From Pollutimonas thiosulfatoxidans (GTDB lineage: Bacteria > Pseudomonadota > Gammaproteobacteria > Burkholderiales > Burkholderiaceae_B), in contig NZ_CP022987.1 in the NCBI RefSeq assembly GCF_004022565.1, forward strand, positions 2,604,001 through 2,668,000: a stretch of DNA of 64,000 nucleotides, given 5' to 3'. The notes beneath the pieces were generated by a model. The model made no database searches and was not told where the DNA came from. It saw only the letters and a list, made by a program, of their open reading frames with translations. The first letter of the stretch is position 1. Each line of letters begins with the position of its first letter. Below are positions 50,358 through 58,816 of this stretch, piece after piece. The position numbers were made by a program, and so were the translations under genes.

Positions 50358-51104
50358 TCAATGCTGTGAGGCTTCCCCGCCTAGATACGCGTTCCTTACA
50401 CGCGGATCTTCCCGCAATACCTGCGACTTTCCGCTTAGGGCAATATGACCTCGCTCTAATACGTATGCCCGATCAGAGATACGCAACGCCGCCTCTGCGT
50501 TTTGCTCTACCAGCAACACGGAAACACCTGAAGCCTTCAACTCTTTGATGACCTTGAAGACGACCTGGGCAAATAGGGGGGATAGGCCCATAGACGGCTC
50601 GTCTAAAAGCAGCACTTTAGGCTTGGACAGCAACGCCCTACCAATAGCCAACATTTGCTGTTCTCCACCCGACAACGACCCCGCTGCCTGGCCAAAACGT
50701 TCACGTAAGCGCGGAAACCGCTGCACTACCTCTTCGATTTCATCGTCTATGGAAGCGACCTTTCGTCTCCAATACAGACCCAACTTCAAGTTCTCAAGAA
50801 CCGACAGACTTGGAAAGATCCCGCGGCCTTCTGGCACAACCGCGATTCCCAACGAGGGTGTTTCTTTAACAGGTGTCTCGCTGATGTCGCGATCGTCCAG
50901 CCACACCTTCCCACCCGTTTGACGCACCTGGCTACACACTGTCTTGATCAAGGTCGTTTTTCCGGCGCCATTCGGGCCGATGATGGCAACGACCTCGGCA
51001 TTACCGACTTCAAGCGAGACCCCATTAAGAACATTCATCGAACCGTAGCCGGATGAAACCTCGCTCAGGCGCAGTCTCGCTTCACTCTTAGTGACTGTGT
51101 TCAC
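50358..51104 (-). CDS. ABC transporter ATPase, LivF type (first gene of second Liv operon)
   Basis: A 248-residue ATP-binding subunit. Walker A is GPNGAGKTT, the signature LSGGEQQMLAIGRALLSKP and Walker B VLLLDEPSMGLSP; VVPEGRGIFPSLSVLENL is typical of LivF. The start is a GTG at 51104 with a GGTGA site upstream. Unlike the first Liv system, the LivF-type gene comes first in the operon, before the receptor. A near-consensus promoter lies about 45 bp upstream. Confidence 0.95.
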   Translation of the reverse strand: MNTVTKSEARLRLSEVSSGYGSMNVLNGVSLEVGNAEVVAIIGPNGAGKTTLIKTVCSQVRQTGGKVWLDDRDISETPVKETPSLGIAVVPEGRGIFPSLSVLENLKLGLYWRRKVASIDDEIEEVVQRFPRLRERFGQAAGSLSGGEQQMLAIGRALLSKPKVLLLDEPSMGLSPLFAQVVFKVIKELKASGVSVLLVEQNAEAALRISDRAYVLERGHIALSGKSQVLREDPRVRNAYLGGEASQH

Positions 51105-51149
51105 GCTTTCACCAAAAAAAGTTGTCTCGAATAATTCTTGATTTGGCAG

Positions 51150-51178
51150 ATGATAGATGGAAAAACGTATTCTGTCAA
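51150..51178 (-). promoter_or_regulatory. Near-consensus sigma-70 promoter of the second Liv/Hyu operon
   Basis: On the minus strand TTGACA (51178-51173) and TATCAT (51155-51150) are separated by exactly 17 bp. The expected transcription start is about 40 bases before the GTG of the LivF-type gene. This is the best promoter match I noticed in the window. Confidence 0.65.
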
Positions 51179-51323
51179 AGGCTATTTATTTGAATCTTCT
51201 TGTTTTATTTATCGGCGTTAAAAGGCTTAATCCTTGCTAGAGGATCGCACCTATGCAACACATGACAGCCCTGATTACTGCGTTGAGAACGAGACCCTCG
51301 GACTGGCCCTATGGAGGAGCTAA

Positions 51324-52133
51324 CTACTTAGAACTTGCAGGCCGCCGATAGCCAAGATTCGCAGAGATTCGCTCACCAGCGCGCTTAAGCGCAAGCAGAT
51401 GTCCCGGTGGCGGCTGACGTCCGATGAACTGGACAAAGCCCACCAAGCCCAATGTTCCGATGCAGTCGCCGCTCTCATCGAAGATAGGCACTGCAATCGC
51501 GTTCAGCCCCAATATCATCTCTTGGGGAGCCGTCGCCCAGCCCAGTTCTCTCACCTCTTCGATCTCGGCTTCCAACTTGTCGTGATCACACATGGTGTGT
51601 TCAGTAAAGCGCTCCAGGTCGCGACCACGCACCCATTGCATCAACGGTTGACGACTGAAAGCCAGCGCAACTTTGCCCTGCGCCGAAGAATGAAACTGCA
51701 TCTCCGTGCCTGGGCGAACCCCAATCTCGAACACCGACGTGCCAAAAACAGTTTCAAGAACAATGACGCCGCGTGTGCCAACCGCTGATATCGTCACGGA
51801 CTCGCCGGTTTCTTCCCGAAGTTCCGCGATGGCTTGCTGTGACTGGGTTAACAAATCCACACGCTGCGCCGCAGCCCGGCCTAACAAATGCACTCGTACG
51901 CCCAAGCGGTAACGTGAGCTGGCGAAATCTTGAGACAAATAACCGCGATCAAGCAACGTGCGCAAATGACGAAATATGGTGGCCTTTGTAGAGCCCAGCT
52001 TGTCGGCAAGCTCGGAAACGCCAATACCGTCCTTGGTCTGGGAGATCGCTTCCAGAATATCCAGAGTCACATGGACCGATTTAATAGCGGATGCCGGCTT
52101 GTCGTCTTTCACAACGTCTCCTAAAGATCTCAA
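51324..52133 (-). CDS. IclR-family transcriptional regulator
   Basis: A 269-residue IclR-type regulator. The winged helix covers about residues 18-78 (VTLDILEAISQTKDGIGVSE, then STKATIFRHLRTLLDRGYL), and the GAF-like effector domain follows, with ETGESVTISAVGTRGVIVLE. It overlaps the Dabb gene by four bases. The pair is divergent from the hydroxyacid dehydrogenase/TRAP operon. Three copies of a GTACCG-N5-CGGTAC type sequence in the shared promoter region are the likely operators. Confidence 0.94.
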   Translation of the reverse strand: MRSLGDVVKDDKPASAIKSVHVTLDILEAISQTKDGIGVSELADKLGSTKATIFRHLRTLLDRGYLSQDFASSRYRLGVRVHLLGRAAAQRVDLLTQSQQAIAELREETGESVTISAVGTRGVIVLETVFGTSVFEIGVRPGTEMQFHSSAQGKVALAFSRQPLMQWVRGRDLERFTEHTMCDHDKLEAEIEEVRELGWATAPQEMILGLNAIAVPIFDESGDCIGTLGLVGFVQFIGRQPPPGHLLALKRAGERISANLGYRRPASSK

Positions 52134-52432
52134 AGTTCGTCGGGAACAAAGCTGACGATAGCGCGCGTAGCCACTAAAGGTCGGAATCGTTCAACCACAT
52201 GACGCTCGTGCTCTTCACTGAGCAGATAGCGATCCAGATCCTCCCGATTGTCGAATTCTATAGAGAACGCGTACTCGAAGGAGGAATCCCGCTCGCTGAT
52301 GTTTCGGCCAATGGAAAAATTTCTCATCCATGGGAACACGTTAGGAAAGCCCTGATACTCGGCAAGCAATGCTTTGCGTTGAGCTTCAGTCGCTTCGGGC
52401 TTGAAGCGAAAAAATAGGGTGTGCTTGATCAT
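52130..52432 (-). CDS. Dabb (stress-responsive A/B barrel) domain protein
   Basis: A 100-residue protein with the ferredoxin-like Dabb fold: it starts MIKHTLFFRFKPEATEAQRK and has FEYAFSIEFDNREDLDRYL and the SEEHERHVVERFRPL helix with conserved His. A strong AAGGAGG site precedes the ATG. Dabb proteins include small dimeric cyclases and proteins of unknown function in catabolic operons. It is cotranscribed with the IclR gene, and a palindromic operator sits directly upstream of its ribosome site. Confidence 0.9.
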   Translation of the reverse strand: MIKHTLFFRFKPEATEAQRKALLAEYQGFPNVFPWMRNFSIGRNISERDSSFEYAFSIEFDNREDLDRYLLSEEHERHVVERFRPLVATRAIVSFVPDEL

Positions 52433-52447
52433 ATCGACCTCCTTACC

Positions 52448-52464
52448 GTACCGCTATACGGTAC
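52448..52464. promoter_or_regulatory. Putative IclR operator, perfect palindrome
   Basis: GTACCG-CTATA-CGGTAC is a 17-bp palindrome with perfect six-base arms, just upstream of the Dabb/IclR ribosome site. Two imperfect copies lie near the promoter on the other side. The position suggests autoregulation. Confidence 0.6.
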
Positions 52465-52511
52465 AAACACTGTTTATCTCCCAAGAATCAAGAACCATAG
52501 CCTTAATTCCA

Positions 52512-52541
52512 TTGAATAAAGTCCAGAACGAATGATATCAT
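52512..52541 (+). promoter_or_regulatory. Candidate promoter of the hydroxyacid dehydrogenase operon
   Basis: TTGAAT (52512-52517) and TATCAT (52536-52541) are separated by 18 bp. An operator-like copy begins at the very next base, covering the expected start of transcription. Confidence 0.45.
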
Positions 52542-52578
52542 GTACCTTATTACGGCATGTCGTACCGTATTAAGGAAC
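52542..52578. promoter_or_regulatory. Two further IclR operator-like copies
   Basis: GTACCTTATTACGGCAT (52542-52558) and GTACCGTATTAAGGAAC (52562-52578) each match the perfect site at 52448-52464 in most arm positions, with centres 20 bp apart. They overlie the expected transcription start of the dehydrogenase operon. Confidence 0.55.
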
Positions 52579-52670
52579 AGCGCAGTCGGGCAGGCCCGGA
52601 TTGCCCAAGGCTCAAACACTCCGGTCCGCGAACGCCATCAGAACATTGCACCTCTCATCAAGGAAAAGGC

Positions 52671-53852
52671 TTGAAGGCTTATAACAATGAAGACCTCCGG
52701 CTCGCAGCCAAGCGGGCATTGCCACGCGGGCTTTACGAGTACATTGCCCGGGGCAGCGAAGATGAAACTGCGCTTGGCAGAAATCGGCGCGCGCTCGACG
52801 CCATAAAGTTCCGTCCGAAAGTATTCGTCAATGTGGCGGGGCGCAATCAGAAAACCACTGTACTTGGCAAAGAGCAGGCTTCGCCACTAATTATCGCGCC
52901 CACTGGTGCTGCCGGATTGATGTGGTACCAAGGAGAAATCGCCCTTGCACGTGCGGCGCAGCAAGCGGGAGTTCCCTTCACGGTGTCGACATCGGCGATT
53001 ACCTCAATGGAGAAAATCGCACAAGCAAGCCAGGCGCGCCTGTGGTTTCAGCTTTACATCTGGCCAGACTTCGCTATGGCGGAAGAGCTTATTGGCCGCG
53101 CCGAAGCGGCGGGTTACGACACCCTGATGGTTACTGTGGACACTATCGTGAATCCGAATCGCGAGTACAACTCGCGCAACAGTTTCAATGTGCCCATCCG
53201 CTTCAATGCGCGCAACACCTTGGATGTGTGCCGTCATCCTCTATGGCTGATACGGGTTTTCTTAAAGTACCTGCTAAACAGCGGTATGCCGCAGTTCGAA
53301 AATTATCCCGATGCAATGCGCATGTCCATGACCGGTAATCGATCCGGAAAGTGGGTCGTGACCAAAAAATCCGAAACTCTAAACTGGGACGACTTGAGCC
53401 GACTGCGCGATCGCTGGAAGGGATCATTGGTCATCAAGGGCATCCTTGATGTCGAAGATGCCGACGAGGCGGCGAGGCGCGGCGTAGATGGCATTGTGGT
53501 TTCCAACCACGGGGGACGCAACCTTGATTGCGTACGCTCTCCACTTGAAGTGCTCGAAGATATCGCGAACAGGGTCGGCGACCGAGTCGACGTGATCGCG
53601 GACAGTGGTTTCACACGCGGCAGCGATGTCGTCAAGGCCCTGGCGCTAGGGGCCAAGGCTGTCATGGTGGGGCGCTGCCCCTTGTACGGCTTGGCTACCG
53701 GCGGCGAGGCGGGCGCACTGGAAAGCCTTAATTTCTACCGGGATGAAATAGACCGCGTCCTGGCCTTCATGGGCGTCAACGACATACGCAAGCTGGAGCG
53801 CCGGCACGTGCACCTGGATCCGATGATGTTCGGCTTGGAGGCCTTTAAATGA
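52671..53852 (+). CDS. FMN-dependent 2-hydroxyacid dehydrogenase/oxidase (LldD family)
   Basis: A 393-residue flavoprotein of the lactate/mandelate dehydrogenase type. I choose the TTG at 52671, preceded by AAGGA, because a longer frame from 52557 would place the operators inside the gene and adds 38 unrelated residues. FMN-site features are APTGAAGLMWYQGE near the N-terminus, TVDTIVNPNREYNSRNSF and the catalytic His in VSNHGGRNLD; the phosphate region is ADSGFTRGSDVVKALALGA. It oxidises an L-2-hydroxyacid to the 2-keto acid. It is the first gene of an operon with an unknown TIM-barrel-like protein and a TRAP importer, which probably brings in the hydroxyacid. Confidence 0.93.
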   Translation: MKAYNNEDLRLAAKRALPRGLYEYIARGSEDETALGRNRRALDAIKFRPKVFVNVAGRNQKTTVLGKEQASPLIIAPTGAAGLMWYQGEIALARAAQQAGVPFTVSTSAITSMEKIAQASQARLWFQLYIWPDFAMAEELIGRAEAAGYDTLMVTVDTIVNPNREYNSRNSFNVPIRFNARNTLDVCRHPLWLIRVFLKYLLNSGMPQFENYPDAMRMSMTGNRSGKWVVTKKSETLNWDDLSRLRDRWKGSLVIKGILDVEDADEAARRGVDGIVVSNHGGRNLDCVRSPLEVLEDIANRVGDRVDVIADSGFTRGSDVVKALALGAKAVMVGRCPLYGLATGGEAGALESLNFYRDEIDRVLAFMGVNDIRKLERRHVHLDPMMFGLEAFK

Positions 53853-55036
53853 AGTTGGAAACTTGGGTGTATCCCTGGGATATTGCTTCATCCGGCGCGG
53901 ATGCCATGCTATCGGAGATGCGCGATCTGGGACTGAAGGGCGTACGAGTCGCCAGCAACTACCATCCTATCGGCACATTGTCGCCCCGATCGACAAGCAG
54001 GCGGGTGTTGTACACAGAAAGGGGTGGGGTGTTTTTTCCTGCCCGCGCCGAGCGTTACGGCCGTATCCGTCCGCAATGCTGGCCCGAGAAGGAAGTGCTA
54101 AACGTATGGCCACAGGTTGCCGAGCGCGTAGCTCGTTATGGAATGTCCATGAGCGCCTGGACCATCGGCATGTTCCAGCCTTGGGTCACCCACCAGCTTC
54201 CTGAGACGGCCCGCGTCACGCCCTGCGGAGATGCCATTCCGTCGATGACGTGCCCGGCCAATCCGGACGTCCGGACCTTTTTCACATCCATGTGCGCCGA
54301 TCTTGCCGAGCAATATCCCATCGAAGGCATACACCTGGAAGGCATCTCTTTTCATCACTATAACTACGGCTGGGTCAGGCCGCGCATTCTTATCGATGTA
54401 GCGCCCTGGACGAATTTCCTGATGAGCCTTTGCTTCTGCCCTAGCTGTTGCGCTCGCGCCAGTGAAAAAGGAGCCGACGTCGAAGCGTTGCGGGCCCGGA
54501 TTCTTCACGAACTGGACAAGTGCTTTGAAGCGCCGGGCGACACCGATCAGGCGGCGCCACTGAGCCAACGCTATAGCGAATGGCTACAGACAGACGAAGA
54601 TTTCGCGATGTTCATCTCGCTGCGAGAAGATGCTGTCGTTCAACTTATCAGAGAGATAGCGGACGCCGTCCATCGCGTCAGGCCGCAGTGCCGCATAGGA
54701 GTCTGGAGCCCTATCGAAGTCGATGGATCGGCGGGCGTTAAGTTGGATCGGGTCATGGATGTGATTGGTTCCGTGCTGGTCTGGGAGCCTTCCAAGCGTT
54801 TCGATGAGGCCCGCCAGATTCGGACCGCAACCCAAGCATCCGGTCACGATGTTCATCTTACTCATTTCCAGGCTTGTGGGTGGCCCCATGGCGCCGATTC
54901 GCCAGAGCTGCGACACGAGCTGGAGACCGCTTATTCCTTACCAGTCGATAGCGTGGCTTTCTATAACTATGGATTGGTGCGCGCCGGACAAATGCGCCGC
55001 ATGATAGAGATTGCACAGTCCCTTGATACGGCATGA
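53849..55036 (+). CDS. Unrecognised protein, possibly a TIM-barrel glycoside-hydrolase-like fold
   Basis: A 395-residue protein I cannot assign. It overlaps the dehydrogenase stop by four bases and has no signal peptide. Alternating strand-like segments (GLKGVRVASNYHP, GMSMSAWTIGMF, IEGIHLEGISFHHYNYG, CRIGVWSPIEVDG) suggest a TIM barrel of the COG1649 or family-10-like type. Possible active-site acids are in the HLEGISF and SVLVWEPSKR segments. A CFCPSCC motif around residues 197-203 could bind metal. Position in a hydroxyacid operon with a TRAP importer suggests an enzyme acting on the imported compound, perhaps an epimerase or isomerase of the TIM-barrel type. Confidence 0.8.
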   Translation: MKLETWVYPWDIASSGADAMLSEMRDLGLKGVRVASNYHPIGTLSPRSTSRRVLYTERGGVFFPARAERYGRIRPQCWPEKEVLNVWPQVAERVARYGMSMSAWTIGMFQPWVTHQLPETARVTPCGDAIPSMTCPANPDVRTFFTSMCADLAEQYPIEGIHLEGISFHHYNYGWVRPRILIDVAPWTNFLMSLCFCPSCCARASEKGADVEALRARILHELDKCFEAPGDTDQAAPLSQRYSEWLQTDEDFAMFISLREDAVVQLIREIADAVHRVRPQCRIGVWSPIEVDGSAGVKLDRVMDVIGSVLVWEPSKRFDEARQIRTATQASGHDVHLTHFQACGWPHGADSPELRHELETAYSLPVDSVAFYNYGLVRAGQMRRMIEIAQSLDTA

Positions 55037-55075
55037 TTTTTACAGCAGTAATTTCACTTTTCAGGAGACACAACA

Positions 55076-56095
55076 ATGAATCAAAAATTTTTTGGCAAGC
55101 GCCTCAAGCGGCTGACCATTATCGCGGCCAGTACTCTGGCCATGGCCCTGCCAGGCATCACTACAGCGGCAGATAAACCCATTAAGTGGGACCTTGCCGG
55201 CTACTACGGCATGGGCACGCCGCCCACCAAGTTACTGAACGAGTTTGCTGCCGAGGTCAAAGCGGCCACTGATGGCAAGCTGCTGATCTCAGTCCGCCCT
55301 GTGGGCGAATTGCCCTACTCGCCCCCGGAATACCATCGCGTGGTTGGCAATGGATCCATTCAAATGGCCGACACCGCGTGGATAGCGGGCGACATCCCTT
55401 CGGCTGGTGCTTTAACCCTACCGCTGTTAGTGCGCAACTTCACTGAACTGCGTACAGCCATGCAGGCAGCCCAGCCGGGCATCGACAAAGAATTGGAGCG
55501 ATTCGGGGCAAAACCGCTGTTCTGGTACAGCTTTCCGGTAGCGAACTTCTGGGGGACGGGTTCGGCTCCTCAAAGCCTGCAGGAGTTCGCAGGCCTCAAA
55601 ATACGCGGGCTCACGCCAGAACACTCCGCACTGATCGCGATGCTGAATGCAGCGCCAGCAACCATCGCAACTCCAGAAGTGATGACCGGCCTACAGTACG
55701 GCACAATCAACACTGCGATTACGTCCGCCTTCGGACTGACTTCAGCAAAGTGGGACAGCCTGATCAAATGGGGCTACATCGTTAACCTGGCACCTACTCC
55801 CAGTTACATCGTCGTGAATCAAAAAGACTTCGACGCTCTGCCTGAAGATATTCGTCAGACTCTGGTAACCGTAGCCGCCAAGCACCAGGAAAAGATGCTG
55901 GACTTCATTGAAGCTGACGAAGCCAGGCTGCAAAAGGAACTGGCCGACAGCGGGCTCGTGCTGGTAGAGGCGCCCGATGAAGAGATCGAAGCCCTGGTCA
56001 AGCAAGTTGAGCCCTTATGGCAGCAGTGGCATGAGTCGCGCGGCGACACCGCCAAGGCGACCCTGGATGCCGTACGTTCGAGTATGAAACGATAG
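55076..56095 (+). CDS. TRAP transporter substrate-binding protein, DctP type
   Basis: A 339-residue periplasmic receptor. The signal peptide runs to about residue 31 (hydrophobic core IIAASTLAMALPGITTA). The ligand domain has LKIRGLTPEHSALI, with the conserved Arg, and QYGTINTAITSAFGL. A CAGGAG site precedes the ATG. It lies 39 bp after the TIM-barrel-like gene. The likely ligand is a 2-hydroxyacid oxidised by the dehydrogenase of the same operon. Confidence 0.93.
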   Translation: MNQKFFGKRLKRLTIIAASTLAMALPGITTAADKPIKWDLAGYYGMGTPPTKLLNEFAAEVKAATDGKLLISVRPVGELPYSPPEYHRVVGNGSIQMADTAWIAGDIPSAGALTLPLLVRNFTELRTAMQAAQPGIDKELERFGAKPLFWYSFPVANFWGTGSAPQSLQEFAGLKIRGLTPEHSALIAMLNAAPATIATPEVMTGLQYGTINTAITSAFGLTSAKWDSLIKWGYIVNLAPTPSYIVVNQKDFDALPEDIRQTLVTVAAKHQEKMLDFIEADEARLQKELADSGLVLVEAPDEEIEALVKQVEPLWQQWHESRGDTAKATLDAVRSSMKR

Positions 56096-56103
56096 GAGGC
56101 AGC

Positions 56104-56622
56104 ATGGCCCCAAAGATCACCGGCGGGTGGACAGGAAAAATGGCAAATAGCGGAGCGGTCATCGCCGCCGCCGCTGTCGTGCTAAGCACCATACTGGTGC
56201 TGGCTGAAGTTGTCGCTCGGTCCATCTTCCACACATCGACCATGATAAGCGTGGAGTTCTCCAGTTATCTGCTCATCGTCATTACTTTTCTTGGTCTCGC
56301 ATACACCCAGAGGTCAGGACAAATGATTCATGTGGATGTGCTCTTTGGTGCCTTGTCGCCGCGCAAGCGGGCCTGGGCAGATGCATTGCGGCATACCGCA
56401 ATGCTCGCCTACGCAAGCATCGCGCTGTGGTACGTAAGCATCTTTACCTGGCGCTCGTATACCTTGGACCAGGTCTCGTCGTCGCTACTCCGGACACCTC
56501 AATATCTTCCCCAATTATTCATGGTGCTTGGCTTGGCGCTGCTGACGGTGGAATTGATCAGAAGTTGCCTGCTCGCATGGCGTGATGCCTTCCACGGGCA
56601 TAAACAGCACGGGACCGAATAA
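56104..56622 (+). CDS. TRAP transporter small permease, DctQ type
   Basis: A 172-residue membrane protein with four predicted helices (about residues 15-35, 48-68, 93-113 and 135-155). The SVEFSSYLLIVITFLGLAYT segment and the LAEVVARSIF end of helix 1 are typical of DctQ. It overlaps the large permease start by one base (TAATG). Confidence 0.9.
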   Translation: MAPKITGGWTGKMANSGAVIAAAAVVLSTILVLAEVVARSIFHTSTMISVEFSSYLLIVITFLGLAYTQRSGQMIHVDVLFGALSPRKRAWADALRHTAMLAYASIALWYVSIFTWRSYTLDQVSSSLLRTPQYLPQLFMVLGLALLTVELIRSCLLAWRDAFHGHKQHGTE

Positions 56623-57917
56623 TGGAAGTTTTCACCGCCTTAGGGCTATTCGTGGGCACGTTGACGGCCTTGCTACTGATCGGCACATGGATGCCCGCAG
56701 CGCTTGGTATCAGCGGCCTCACTCTTCTGATCGCAAATGGCGACGGCCGCATGCTGGAATCCATCGGCTCGGTATTCTGGAACCAAGGCAGCAGTTTCGT
56801 GCTGCTTGCGATCCCGATGTTTATCTTCATGGGCGAGATCGTGCTGGCAAGCGGCGTAAGCAGTCGGTTTTATCGTTCAATCACCCCCTGGGCCCGCTTC
56901 CTGCCGGGCCAACTTTACAACAGCAATATCGTGGCGAGCGCCTTGTTCTCGTCGGTGTGTGGATCTAGCGTTGCTACAGCCGCCGCGGTAGGAACCGTTG
57001 CCATCCCCGAGCTACGCAAAGCCGGCTACAACGACAGAATGAGTTTCGGCACACTTGCCGTGGGCGGAACGCTAGGTATTCTGATACCACCGAGCTCGGC
57101 CATGATCATATACGGCAGCATGGTCAACGAGAACATTGCCAAGCTGTTCATCGCGGGAATCGTACCGGGGGTGATGATCGTAGGGCTATGCATTGCCTAT
57201 ATCGTTCTAGCCACCGTTTTCAATCGCCGATTAGCGCCGGCGCAAACCGGCCTGCCTTCTCTGGGCGAACTGCTTCAATCAGTCCCCGGCGCATTGCCCT
57301 TGATTTTGCTCATGGTGGCCGTGATCGGCAGCCTTTATACCGGCATGGTCACCCCGACAGAGGCAGCCGCGGTAGGTGTCCTGGGCGCGCTGTTGGTTGC
57401 CGGCAGCTTCAAGAAACTAAACTGGCCCATGCTGAAACGCGCGTTGGAGGCCACGGTGGCATCCACCTGCATGTTGATGTTCATTATCTTAAGCGCTCAG
57501 ATCATTGCATTCGCCTTCGCACGCCTGGGGATCACGCGCGAGCTCACCGATTTCGTCGTAAATCAAAATGTCTCGCCCTGGACGATGCTGTTGATCGTTG
57601 TCGTGCTTTACCTGGTGTTGGGCTGCTTTCTAGACGCTATCTCCATGATGGTGATGACACTGCCACTGATCTATCCAGTCATGATGGAGCTGGGGTTTGA
57701 TTCGGTCTGGCTGGGCGTGGTGCTTGTACTGCTGATGGAGATCGGACTTATTACGCCACCGGTGGGGTTGAATCTATTCGTACTTCAACGGGTCGGAGGA
57801 AGGCCGCTACGAGAGGTAGCGCTAGGCTCACTGCCATTCGTCGGGTTGCTTTTAGCCGGAGTGCTGCTGCTTGCCATCTGGCCGGAAATCGCCTTGTGGC
57901 TGCCTGGGAAGCTTTAG
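56622..57917 (+). CDS. TRAP transporter large permease, DctM type
   Basis: A 431-residue large permease of normal length. Hallmarks are IPMFIFMGEIVLASGVSSRF, SVCGSSVATAAAVGTVAIP, TLGILIPPSSAMIIYGSM and LITPPVGLNLFV. It is the last gene of the hydroxyacid operon; a hairpin follows 11 bp after its stop. Confidence 0.94.
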   Translation: MEVFTALGLFVGTLTALLLIGTWMPAALGISGLTLLIANGDGRMLESIGSVFWNQGSSFVLLAIPMFIFMGEIVLASGVSSRFYRSITPWARFLPGQLYNSNIVASALFSSVCGSSVATAAAVGTVAIPELRKAGYNDRMSFGTLAVGGTLGILIPPSSAMIIYGSMVNENIAKLFIAGIVPGVMIVGLCIAYIVLATVFNRRLAPAQTGLPSLGELLQSVPGALPLILLMVAVIGSLYTGMVTPTEAAAVGVLGALLVAGSFKKLNWPMLKRALEATVASTCMLMFIILSAQIIAFAFARLGITRELTDFVVNQNVSPWTMLLIVVVLYLVLGCFLDAISMMVMTLPLIYPVMMELGFDSVWLGVVLVLLMEIGLITPPVGLNLFVLQRVGGRPLREVALGSLPFVGLLLAGVLLLAIWPEIALWLPGKL

Positions 57918-57928
57918 CTCCACAACTT

Positions 57929-57949
57929 CTCGGCGGAGGGTTCGCCGAG
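57929..57949. terminator. Hairpin between convergent operons
   Basis: CTCGGCG and CGCCGAG form a perfect seven-bp stem with a seven-base loop, just after the DctM stop. The next gene converges from the right. No T-tract follows, so termination strength is uncertain. Confidence 0.5.
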
Positions 57950-57988
57950 CAGGTCCGGCCATTTGGCTACTCAGATGTTTACCAAGTG

Positions 57989-58807
57989 CTAGCTTGAACG
58001 GCAATAGCCGATCATTAGCTCTAGCATTCGGCGCACATAGGGTTGAACACGTACAGCGACGGAATCCAGATAATGAAACGGAAAAGACTCTTGCATATAA
58101 CTGCTTTGCGTCATCTCCAACTGCACGGCATGCACTTTCTCAGCCGGGTTTCCATATCTCCGGGTAATGTAACCCCCGGTATAGCGGCCGTTCAGGACTG
58201 AGGTGAACCCATCCTCACTTGCTGACTTCGCGATCGCAAATATATCGTCGGCCAAGGCCGTGTCGCAACTTAGCCCTTGCGCGGTGCCTAGATTCAGGTC
58301 GGGCAGTTTGCCATCGAAGAATCGTGGCAAAACTGAACGGATCGAATGTGCCTCCCACAAGCCCGCCACGCCATGCATGGATTTGATTCGATCGAGTTCC
58401 TCCGCCAACCTCTCATGGTAGGGACACCATAGAGCCTCACGCCTCGCCGCTATTTCGGCGTCGTCAGGAGCGCCTCCGGGAAGATAAATGGGCGTGTCGT
58501 CGAACGTGTCTACCGGACATAGGCCGGTTACGCTCTGCCCAGGGTAGAGACTGGCGCCATCAGGGGGTCGGTTCAAATCTATGACGTATCGCGAATGCGT
58601 CGCAGCCAACACCGACGCACCAAGCTCGTCAGCGAAGTTGTAGAGTTGCTCAAGGTGCCAGTCAGTATCGGGCACCTTGCGAGCTTCGTCGGTCATTCGA
58701 TCGGCAATATCTGGAGGTATATACGTCCCGACATGAGGCATGGAAAGCAGCAATGGTGCGCTGCCTTGGCGGAAAATAAAGCCCGGATGTTCGTTCAATT
58801 GCATCAT
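57989..58807 (-). CDS. N-formylglutamate amidohydrolase family protein
   Basis: A 272-residue protein of the FGase family. Motifs seen are SMPHVGTYIPPDIADRM, DTDWHLEQLYNFADELG and RYVIDLNRPPDG, which hold the metal-binding residues, and LWEAHSIRSVLPRFFDG with a further His. The family cleaves N-formylglutamate or related N-acyl compounds using zinc. No other histidine-degradation genes are nearby. It is the last gene of the operon, nine bases after the PxpA-like gene, so it may act on a product of that step. Confidence 0.88.
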   Translation of the reverse strand: MMQLNEHPGFIFRQGSAPLLLSMPHVGTYIPPDIADRMTDEARKVPDTDWHLEQLYNFADELGASVLAATHSRYVIDLNRPPDGASLYPGQSVTGLCPVDTFDDTPIYLPGGAPDDAEIAARREALWCPYHERLAEELDRIKSMHGVAGLWEAHSIRSVLPRFFDGKLPDLNLGTAQGLSCDTALADDIFAIAKSASEDGFTSVLNGRYTGGYITRRYGNPAEKVHAVQLEMTQSSYMQESFPFHYLDSVAVRVQPYVRRMLELMIGYCRSS

Positions 58808-58816
58808 CTATCCAAC

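Noticed and set aside
52557..52670. An upstream in-frame extension of the FMN dehydrogenase
   Set aside because: It would put an operator copy inside the gene, has no ribosome site, and adds 38 residues not expected in the family. The TTG at 52671 with AAGGA fits better.
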